A DNA stretch of 64,000 nucleotides from Cyclina sinensis (Eukaryota; Mollusca; Bivalvia; Venerida; Veneridae): contig JAAONU010000001.1 in NCBI GenBank assembly GCA_012932295.1, positions 40,348,780 through 40,412,779 of the forward strand, given 5' to 3'. The position numbers and the translations under genes are program-made. This document shows positions 49,582 to 61,500 of this stretch, in pieces. The notes under the pieces were generated by a model, which was given only the letters and a program-made list of their open reading frames with translations, had not been told where the DNA came from and did not search any database. The first letter of the stretch is position 1, and every line of letters starts with the position of its first letter.

Positions 49582-52500
49582 ATGTCCGACAAAGAAGAAG
49601 ATAAGTCCAAACATGAACCAAATAAATCGCCAGTTTCAGCTAGAAGGGCCAAAAAACTACTTTATTTGTCAGAGTATTTATCAAAGCAGGAGTCCAGAAT
49701 AAACTGCAAAAAGGTAGTTTCAAAGATTAAGTGCTGTGTTGCAAAAATATCGTTAAAAGTTTGTTGGTCAAAATGTAGTATATTTCGGACAGCCAGTACT
49801 CTGCGTTATTTTCACAAACGTTTATTTAGCTGGTTGTATTATTAAACCCCTCTAATCGGTACACAAAAGCATAAACCGCCAAAGAAATGCTTAAACAGGT
49901 TTTCGGGTTAAAATTCAATCTTGCAGATTCTTCTGATTCCATAAAAATTAGCAAAATGGTCTTCACTTAAAATGGGTTGACATACGTTTCACCCCCATTA
50001 CTTTTTCTCCAAAGACATTTCTTCCCAAGAGATTTCGCCCAAAAATTGGTAGTGAAAAGTCTAGACTTACTAAGACTTGTCACCCCGAATATATAGTTTT
50101 TTTGTTTCAAAATAATGATACCCATGATAATATAATATGAAATATATCTCTTATAACCCATATATCAGTGAATACTAAATATCGATCAAACTAGAAACAA
50201 TCCGACTATAAATGCATGCACTACTTCCTGTTGTCAGCATCTGCTATGCTCTTTTTACATCAGGTCACGCCACCTGTCATTAGCTTAAATTTCTGTTAAA
50301 ATGTCATTTTTATGGATAAGAATCCTATAAATGCAGTCTACTATGAAAAGCCCTCATTGTAACTGAAAAGAACATTACATAGTTATTTTTTTTGCGACAG
50401 TATAAAGTTGAATTTTTTGGAACTGAAAAATGTTACTTTGTTATAAGCTGTTCTAATTGTTTGGAAGTTTAGCCTGTACTGTCAAAATCCTAATTTGTAT
50501 ATGACGTCACATGACCTGAAGAGATTTCTACTCGATCACCGGTATTTAGTGTATTGGAGAAACAAAGATGGCGGTTCCATTTCGTAGCATTCAGTTTAGG
50601 GCATGTATTGAATGAGACAGAATACTCAACATTTGAGTAGTTAAATAAATTAAATAGGTATGTGCAGATAAATTACTTTTAAGTAAGGGTTTGATTTGCC
50701 ATTTCTGAGTGCTTAACTCTCACTTAAAGATCAGCGTCAGTGATATTTAGTATTGCCAGGATATGTGTTGTATAAGTAACCAAAATCAAGTAAAAGATAG
50801 TCCCTGGACTATGGCATGGATCATTTTTACTATATCATTTGAATTGAAAGACTGAAAACTTATTGAAATTACTGTATTAAATAAAATAAAAATCAATAAT
50901 ATATAAATCATTAATATGATAGCTATAAATCTATATGTTTAATCAAACAATAAGTCACATATATATTAGTAATTTAACAAGTAAATTATAATCAGTTAAG
51001 AATTTATTAATAATAAGTTTAGTAAAATTTATGGTGATTTGGAAAAGTTTAGGTTTCAGTAAGCATTATCTTAACAAACAACGGGTAATGCAGTATCCTT
51101 GCATAGATTGCAAGAAGGGTGTACAGCCAAGGCAGCATGCTGTTGGATATGATTTTTGTGATAGAAATCAGCAAAGAACTTGCAACACTGGTAAGCTTAA
51201 TTATCAAATAATTGCTGTCACCAGATCATAAAATAATGTTGTAATGCTAAAATAATTTATATCTGCACATCATAATTGCATTTCAAGATAATTATTTATA
51301 TGTTATTAAAATTTTGAAACTTAAGAGACACTTCAAAATATAATGACACATCACATCTATTTAAATTTGGGTTTTAATTAAATACTTTTCTTAGATTTAT
51401 TTATTATAATAATATTTATAATAATTATTGTAATTAATTCATTATAGTTGTCAAATCTATATAAATTAAGGGTAGTTTAACTGATTTAATTGTTTTATTT
51501 TTTTAAAATAACTGAACCCAGTGATGTTTTAAGAGTTCTTGTAACAAGATAACTAAAAAAAATAACATTCAGAATTGAACAAAGTTGACATCATTAGTAC
51601 ATTGTTCTATCTCAGGAATTAAATGAGAGAATAAATGATTGCAGATGCCTGATTGAGTTTTAATTATACCACTGTTTAATCAGCACCTCATCCTTTGGTG
51701 TGTTAATTGATTGTTTATTGTCAATAATGGGCTTCTTAAAGGTGTGAACTTTGAAGATGTGTCATAATCTTACCAATCCAGTTAATCAAAAGCTACAATT
51801 TCTTAACCCTTTCCTCCATACATGTATATACACCTTTATGGCTTGGGCTAACAGTGCAGATCCAGATCAGCCGGCACATCTGTGCCGTCTGATCATGATC
51901 TACAATGTTCGCCTTTTGATACATTAGGCTATTTCTTACCACAAAGCGACCAGTGCAGATCCTGATCAGACGGCACGGATGTGCCGGCTTATCTTGATCT
52001 ACACTGGTCGCACATGCGTAAAAATGCGTATATATGGAGTAAAGGGAATTTCTATAAATAATGAATGAGCAGCAGTATAATATAAATAATTGTCAGCAAT
52101 AAATAAATACGAAAATAAAAGGTATGTGACCATCTGACGACATACCAGTACCATATTTTTGGGGTGAGATGTCTCGTATAATAAAATTTTTGTGGGAGAA
52201 AAGTCTTTGGAGGAAAAGTCTTTAGGGTTGAACTTCTAGATATTGTCTTGGACTACACCAAAGTACTGGTTGTTTATATGATGATTTAAGAAATCATAAG
52301 AATTAATGCACTCCAGTTTTATTTTCAATTATAAGTTTAAAATTAATATATTTACATGAAATGTTTAAAGTTTGATTTTCAGGACCACAGTTATCCCTCT
52401 CGAAAAAAAAACCCATGTGTGAATTTTATACCCCTGGAATGGTCCATGTATGAGTTTTCTCCAAAACCCCCACATGTGGGTTTTATACATGTACCTCTGT

Positions 52501-55500
52501 AATGGTCAATATATGGAATAGTTTTATAACTGGTAATATATATCTTTTGAAGTAAGCACATAAAGTCCTGAAAATCCCAGTACCTGGGAAAATTAAAGCA
52601 GAGGGAATATTGGGTGGGTTGTGCTGTGAGAACAGAACTCAGATATATTCTTCAGTTTGAAGCATACTTTCATGACTCGATTAATTTAAACTAATTTTAA
52701 AAAAGTTCATGTCTACTGATGCTAAATATCTAAAATGAATATGTCAATCTTCCAATTTAGACAGATCCATTAACTGTTTATGGGGTTGTTTCCTGAAAAT
52801 TTGCTGACTGAATGACAACTAGTGCAGACCATGATCAGCTGCTTGTTGAAAATGTACATCTATTATTCTGTGACATACTTTATATTAGTCAACCTCATCT
52901 TATACCTGCCAATTAATTTGACTTGTTGGTGTTGTAGTGCTAAGATAAATTCTAACCATAACATTATGCATCCATTAGATGGAAAGTATTTAGGTGAAGT
53001 ATATAGTGAAAATCATTACAGCACTACTGAAAAGTTGTGTTGATGTTTATTACACCTCGCATTATACAATGTATTTATATCAAAAGTCTGGTGGCCATGT
53101 CGGCTTCAGTGCAAGAATAAACATCAAACAAAAACTGCACATAAACTGTACACATACTGCCATTTCACATGACACTAATTTTTGCCCATTTTTTTGTGTA
53201 ACATAAGAAAGTTACAAAATATTTTTCAGAATATCCCTCCACTCTTTTGGTCTTTAATAGTAACAACAACAAATAGAGAAATGGTTATAATGAAATACTC
53301 AAGCTCAAAGTATTCAGCATTTTTTTTATGATATTCTGGATAGGGGTGGTGTAAGGGTCTGAAAATACAGTTTAACCTTTAACCTGCTGGAACTGAAAGT
53401 GATTAGCCTTTGCCACCAGTATAGAGACAGGCCAGCCTGCGCATCAGTCCAGTCTGACCAGGCTCTGAACTGTTGGTAGCTCAGTTATTGTATTTTGATA
53501 TTGAAATCCCTTAAGCTTTGAATGGACTGTTCCAAATTCAAAGCTGGACACATCCATTACAAAGATTCAGCAGGTTAAGGGTTAAACTAATACTGTTATT
53601 CAAGTGCTTCAGTGCTTTGACAACATTTTGATTGATTAAGTTAGAAATATTTACCTGACACAAAGTATGTTCTGTATACATGTACATAAAGGCATTTACA
53701 TTGTTTTTATTGGTTTTACAGGTATCAAAAATTTTAAAGAAGTCTGCACATGAACATACTGAAGATGAGAAAGCAACCCTTGCTAAACACCAGGATATAG
53801 TAAAAAGAATCTCAAAGAACAAGGAGAAAAGAAAGCTAAATGAACAAAGAGTGTTAGAGGTTAGTGTTAATTTCTATATGACCGGCACACGCCTTTTTGG
53901 TTGACAATAATCTAAATGTAAATAAAAATACTTCGAAGTCAAGGGAATAACATCTATACTACTGAGAAGTTCTATCTCTTGAATGATATAGGATTTTAAT
54001 TGTCTGATATTCCAGGCACATATATCCTCTGCTTACTTTTGATGTCAGTCACAAATTTTCTGTAATTTATACTCCTTATTCCTTGACAAAAAAAGTCTTG
54101 ATACATATCTCGTCTAAATACAGTTTCATGGATTTTCTAGATTAAGCATTTTATATGATGCTGTTGAAAATTTCTCTATTGTCTTAAGAGGCTGAGCCCT
54201 TTATCCTTAAAGTTAGATGTGAAATCTCTAAGATTACACAGAAAAGCTACACTGAACTCTGATTTTTGATTTGTAATAACAATTAGATAAATTTTTTAAA
54301 ACTTTGAATTTCTTAAATGTAGGAAAACATTATTTTTATTTTTAGCTTATTACTGTTCTAGAGTAAACAAAGCTTCAAACAATAATATAATTTACTATAT
54401 TCTCTGCTAACTCTTGAAGTCAGTCACAAATTTTCTCTAGCTTTTACTCTTTATCAATTACAAAACAAGTCTTGATTCATATCTCGAGCAAATATGGTTT
54501 CTTCTTTAGATTAATTACAGATACAATCAGTGGAGGAATTAGGGATATTCTAACATGTAATACAATGTAGTTGAAAATTTCTCTATTGACTGTTGTTTTA
54601 ACTGGCTGAGCCCTTCAAACTCAAGGTTAAATATTGTCATATGTCTAGATAAATAAAACTGAAAAGCTACACTGAACTTAGATTGATGGTTTATAATAAA
54701 ATCTCAAAACTTTTCATGCGGGAACACATCATTTTTAGGTAATTACTCTTCCAGAGTAAATAAAAACATTTAACTGGTGCTACATTTGGGGTACCCTGAT
54801 AACTCCATAGTACATATTTTAAATGTTGATATACCTGAAGAATATGGAAGTTACGTAACATATTGTGGACCACTGTCCTCTTGAATCAGTAGGATTACAA
54901 CGTAGAATAGACTCAAAAAATGATACTATACATGTACTTGTATTAATAACCAGAAATATTGCAGAAGGAGGACAGTACAGATGATCTGCAGAACAAATGT
55001 GAGAAGTTGGCAAAGATTATACAACACTCCAAGAAAACTGTGATATACACTGGAGCAGGCATTAGCACTGTAAGTTACGAATGAACTAATGGGAAGAGAA
55101 TTGATATTGAAGGCTGCCTTAAATTTGCCTTCTGTCTGTTCAAGCTGTGTTATTTCTTGAAAAATGGCAATTATTTCAAATTATAAACAGGCTGCAGAGT
55201 TTTGCAAGAATGTAGAAAACCTTCAATTAGAAAACCTTAAATTATACTGAAATACCCCTATCCTCTATCTGAGCTCCACTATCTGATCTCCACTTACTTC
55301 ATGCTGCTTAAAAAAATGCCCAATGTAAAAGATAGCTTTGTTACACTAAATTTTTACAATTGTTATTGGCACGCATTGCCAATGAGGGTTTGTTTGACTT
55401 CAGTACTGGGCATAAAAAACAAGGTGAATTGAAATAAATTCAGAATGACAGCATCATGTTTTTTGGAATGTTTAACACTTTACCAAGTATTGCTAACATT

Positions 55501-58500
55501 TTTTTCTATGCATATTTTTGTCATCCATTATACAGCAATTGTTACCCTTCGAAAATTTAGGATAGCAAAAACTACTAATTCAGGTTTGAAATGGATCAAT
55601 TTTCAGAGAGTAAATATAATGTATTAAAAATGTTTGTTTCTGAAACATAATGGGGCTTTAGTGTCTGTGTATCAATTTCATAAGTGATGTGAAATCTTAT
55701 GTTTCAAGAAATAAAAACAGCAGTTTTATACCCTATCTTACCGTGATTTATAGCAGTGTTGTTTGATTTAGTATTTTCTTTTTCTGTAGGCTGCATCTAT
55801 ACCAGACTATAGGGGACCACAGGGAGTTTGGACCCTTCTTCAAAAAGGGGAGCAATTAACGTAAGATCTACTAATAATTTTTGTACTGTAATCATTTAGT
55901 TTCAGACGGAGATATTTAAAAGCACAGTAAGAAAAAAATATCTTGCAAGGTGTTTCCTAGGATTTAAAAAACCTATTAAAATACTGTTTCTTGGAAATTT
56001 CAGCAAACTACAACAGGCCTCTTTAGAGAGTTCCAAGTTTTGTCTGTTGAAATCTTACCCATCAGTGGCTAAAAGCAACTTGACTATGTGAAATTAACAG
56101 ATCAGATTAAAGTTCTTACCTCACAGCTGTTACATCTTAGCTCTTACATCAAAGTTGTTACCTCAAAGTTTTTTCATCATAGCTCTTCATTTACAGTTGC
56201 TATAGAATTGTAATTATTGTCTATTACAGACCTCAGGACTTGAGTGACGCAGAGCCAACTCTTACACATATGTGTATTACACAGCTGCATAAACTTGGAC
56301 ATGTGAGTTATCTTATACATACTATTAGAGGATAATTGTTTGTTTTGGCGTAAGATCAAGATATATTTCACTCAGTGAGTACCAAAAGTGATATTTTCAC
56401 AAGTGGCAACACTATGAGTGAAAATGACTTCTTTTGGCATTCATGAATAAAATATATAATGATTTCATTGAAACCAACGACTTTTCTTTTTCTTTCATGC
56501 TAGGAAAGCTATTTGTTATTGCTCTTCTTTAAAATTTAATCCCTAGTAATTAGGTGAGACAATATGTGTTATGTGAATCATAATACAATCACTAAATTAG
56601 ATGAAAAAGACATAAAAGACACAGGAAAGAAATTATTCATCATTTCAGTGTTATTTTTAGACTAATGCTTTTAAATTTTTGCAATATACAGATATAAGAT
56701 GCCAGGAAATTGATAAATATGTTGAAATAGTTGATATTATTTTAGTGCAGTTTTTTGCTAGTATTTAATTTTCAGACGATGATTAAGTTACTAAGTCATA
56801 GTAAGAAAACCAGTTGAATATAACATGTATAAAATTATTAAGAAATTTTCACATTATCCCCTTTTAAAGGTTTACTTGGATGTCCAGTATCTCTGCCTTT
56901 CATTTACACATGACATGATTATGCCATTTCTCAGGCTAATGTACAAATGTACTTATTCAGATGGTAGTTCTTCACAGTGAAATATATTTCATTACATAAA
57001 ACATATCTACAGAAAAAATACATTAATATGGCAGATTTCAATAAAATTTATTGAAATTTACAGAAGTTGAACCAATACAACGAAAAAATCATTAGGCTGT
57101 CTGTATAATGATAGTGAAAAGAATTCAAATTCCAGTAATAATTCATGTCTTCAAGATGCTGTTACTTGGTTCTATACATGAGATATCAAAAATTTATGCT
57201 GTTTTCAAGCCCTGTCTAAGATTTGATTTACTTCTTTATTTTGTATATTTTCAAGAAACAACTTGTCTCCCCACCTGCCTAGCTCTATAGATAGAGCACT
57301 GGATTAGTAATCCATAGGGCGCTGGTTCGATCCCTGGGCAGGGCAAAATTTCTCTGTGACAGTTGGATCTGGGACATTGTGTCTAATGTTCATTTGTCTC
57401 TCACCACTGATTCAGAGTAAATCATGTGGGAAAGTAGTCAGTCACTTGTGATGAAATTGGTAATTACTGGTTAGTTATCCAGGAAAACCGCCAAAATGTG
57501 AACTAGATGTTGAAATTGGAGTTAAACCCATAGAAACAACCTGGGGCTGCTGATAGTAACAAACTTCCTCTGATAATCATTTTCTGTATTGTATGGTATG
57601 GATTTGTCTCTGATATTTATTAGAGGCATTTTTGTCAATACATAGACAATCGAAGGCAACACAGCAAAAAAAAAAAAATAAAAAAAAAAAAAATAAACAT
57701 CTGTGAATACTAAGATTTCAGTGTGATATTTTTAGGTGAAGCATGTGGTATCTCAGAACTGTGATGGTTTACACATGAGAAGTGGTTTGCCCAGACATGT
57801 TCTGTCTGAGGTCCATGGAAACATGTTTGTAGAGGTAATTGTGACAGTACCTGTTCTCTTGTTGTCAGATTGACCAAGTATGATTAGACAACATTAAGAA
57901 TAATTTAAGGGCCTTAATTCTACTTTATTTATACAAAATAAATAATGGAATAATTTAACAGGCTAAAAACTGTAGAATTGAACACTGTAGTCTCTGCTTC
58001 TAGTTTTCTAAATTTATAAAATAGACTTGCCAGTTATCCAGTGTTGGAGAGACCCATATAAGTCATTTAATGGGTAACACTTGAGGACTTCTTGACTCAA
58101 TAGCCAGTAGTGCAGACAATAAACAGACTTCATGGACATACTGATTGACAATAGTCTGCAGTGGTCACAAGGGTGAAAAGAAATGATGTCTTTAGAGTAA
58201 AGAATAAATGTAAAATCATTTTACTGGAATTGCAACAAGGATTATACAAACACATTTACAATGTACTTGGTTGGTAGACATGTTATACCAGCTGGGATTT
58301 CAGTAAAAGTTTTAATAGTGAAATGCAAGCTTTTTTCATATCATTGACAGATTTGTCATAACTGCAGACCTCACAGGGAGTATGTTAGACTGTTTGATGT
58401 CACAGAAAACACAGGTGTCCGTCGTCACTTCACAGGACGCCACTGTCAGAAATGTGGTGGGAAACTGAAAGATACAATTGTTCACTTCGGTGAAAAAGGT

Positions 58501-61500
58501 GGTATGAAATCTCCATACCGTTGGAAGGAAGCTGTTAGAGCAGCCAACAAATGTGACTTGATCCTGTGCTTAGGGTCCAGTCTCAAGGTTGGTATTACAG
58601 TACCTCTTCACAGGGCTGCAGAGGTTTGCTTTAGTCATGATCCCTACCTGTATTTATGTATTATTAACTGTCTATAGTTAGTATCAATCTGTTTCTGAAC
58701 AGCTTTTCTGAAGTTTATATAATTATTTTGTATCATGTGTAAGAATGTACAAACTCTGCATGTTTGTGTACAAGTTTAATCATATACACACGATACTCAA
58801 AGTTTTTGATATGAGTGTTAATTTGATTTCAGATATTAAAGAAATATTCCTGCCTTTGGTGTATGGACAGAGTTAAGCATAAAAGACCTAAGCTGGTCAT
58901 TGTAAATCTTCAATGGACACCGAAAGATGAGTCAGCTACATTAAAAATAAATGGTTTGTACTGGATATTATTTTAAACCTTTTGTCAAGTCAAAATGTAT
59001 ATCTCCATGGTCAAATGGTTAAATGGACTAATTGGTAACCTCTCATCTTTTTTTATAAATTAGACAATGTTCAGATTGCATCAGACATAAGCTACAAAGG
59101 TAACTGTCTACATGTAAGAGGGCCGAGAGAAATCCAGTTAGTTGAGTATGTTGATCACCTGTCAGCTCACTTTCTTACCATGTGACATAGAAATATTGTA
59201 TGTCTGGTTGAGAAAACAAAGTTAAACTATTGCACAAGGTGTTAATTTGTAGCTTCTTTACAAAGTAAATTTAAACAGTTATTGATTTTTAACATAAGAA
59301 AGTAACTTTGCAGGAAGATGTGATGATGTCTTGGAAAAGGTTATGCAGCTGTTGAAGTATTCCATCCCAAAATACTGCAGGTAAGTAATTCAAGGAATTG
59401 TTTGCTGAAGTTTTTACATCAGTTAAGGAGTAAATGTGAAACAATGCTCTCAGCTTCCTGTTTTTGTAGCAATTAGAACTTTTTCACATTCACTCCTCAA
59501 TTTTCTGTATAACGGTTATTGTTTAAAGATATTTAAATAACTTGTTTTTTCTTAGGGTTTTCTTTCTACACATCACACGTGTTTATCTTAGATAGTTTGA
59601 TAGATATTTCCATCATGTAGAATGTAGATCAACTTGTTGCTTCATATTTTTACTTCCCCAGATGTCGTCTTCTTGGAAATCTGTCCCCTAGTGACACCAC
59701 AATAAAAAGATTATAAAAACCAAAGTAAAGTTCCGCTAGCAGGATAAGAACCTGAAACTTAGGGTTTATAGTCTCAAGCATTATCCCGACACATCTGTGC
59801 CTCTGTTTATGTTTAAGAATATAAACTATAACTTTGGTCGTGTAATATTCATTTGTGTTGTTAAAGGGAAGAAGATCCAATATTTTCATTGGCTACGCCA
59901 TTAACAGAAGATGAGGAAGATACAACAAATAAGAAAGTCCTCAAGGTACCGAGCACTGCACCGGGACGGTGCTTATACGGAATCTCCAGAACACCAACAC
60001 CAAGTGATTCGTCAGATAGTAGGTCTTCTCTGTCATCAACGGACAGCTGCGACACACCAACTGAATGGACTGATATTAACATGGCGGAAAGAAAAATCAG
60101 TGACTTTATTGCTGGCTGTAAATCTGATTGTTCTACTGAAAATCATCCTGCTGCTGGTGTTAGTTCTGAAGAATTGTTTCAGTCAAAGTCAGAAAGAATT
60201 TGTAATGAAGCCAAAATAGCTATGCAAGAAAGACTAGTACATGCAAAAATTAATGAAATGTATGGGGAATGTTCAGGAATGCAGGCTGGTACCTTTACTG
60301 ATAAGCCTGTTGGATTGAATGGGCTTATTGCACCGGGAATAAATCAATTAGACAATTTTGTAGAACAGCAGAGGAAGCTTCAGTATGATCCATTAAGAGG
60401 CGGCCCCTTTGATCCAGGGCCAGTCACGCATGAGGAAAAGTTAAAATACCTTCAGATCCTGCAGTCTCAGCTGGATGAGCTGAAAAGGAAACAAAAGCTA
60501 CTGAAAGAACAAGAACAACAACACCTGAAACAGCAAAGACAACTCATGATGGAACAAGCACGAGGGACTTCGGAGACAAAGAAGCAAGAGAGAAAACAAC
60601 AGTTGAAACAAGAGCCGAAACAGACAAGGACCTTAAAACAAGACTCTGAACAAAACGTACATTTGAAACAAGAAAATGAAAGTGAGACTGGCTTTAAAAA
60701 GAAACAGGACAAGTCTGAAATGTCTCCAACCATTCCAAAGCAAGAAATCAGTCAGGTTGGTAAAGAAAGTAAAATTGTTTGTTTAAAGTCCGAGAGGAAC
60801 CAGAAAATTAGCATGTCAAAGAGTACTGTTGTGAAGAGAGAAGAGCTTAAAAGTGATAAAGAGAAAGAACCTGCTAGTAATTCGAGAATTGCTGAAACGG
60901 AACAAAAACTGAAGCAAAACGCCTTGGAACAAAAACAGTTGAAGACAGTGTTGTCTACCTTGTTAACAAATCAACAGAAATTAGAAGAACAGGTCAGAGC
61001 TCAGCATCAGAAGGAACATCTAAGGCTTCATCAACATTTCCTCATACAAGAGCAGCTTAGGCAACAATCTAAAGGCGGTAAGGGTAAGAAAGAAGAAATC
61101 TTGAAACTCTTTGTGTTTCAACAGCAGTCCTTGCTGACACAGCAGAATACCATGTTGCAATGTCTGCGACAAAATTACTTGCTAGAAGTGCAGAAAGTTC
61201 AGACTGCCATCGAAAACCTCAAGAAATCTCATGATGCAACTGTAAAGGTTTTAGAAGCCATGAAATCTCATTTAAGCAGTAAGCAGCCCAATTCTGTGAT
61301 AAAAAGTCATGTGACTTCACAGAGTCAAGCTAGTCCATCCCTTATGAAAACAGATACAGTAAAAATTGTGATTAAAACGGTTGAAAATCCTTCAGTGTCT
61401 CAGGAGCTGAAAAGCCCAAAGAAAGACCACAGTATTGCAGCTATCCTGCTAGGAAGTCACGGTGAAGTTTCTCAAAACAGAAGTAATACTGAGACACCTT

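Noticed and set aside
57275..57345. tRNA-Thr(AGT)-like gene
   Set aside because: B box and loop look right, but the T stem is mismatched, the acceptor stem is only six pairs, and the sequence continues into a SINE body shared with 36362-36645.
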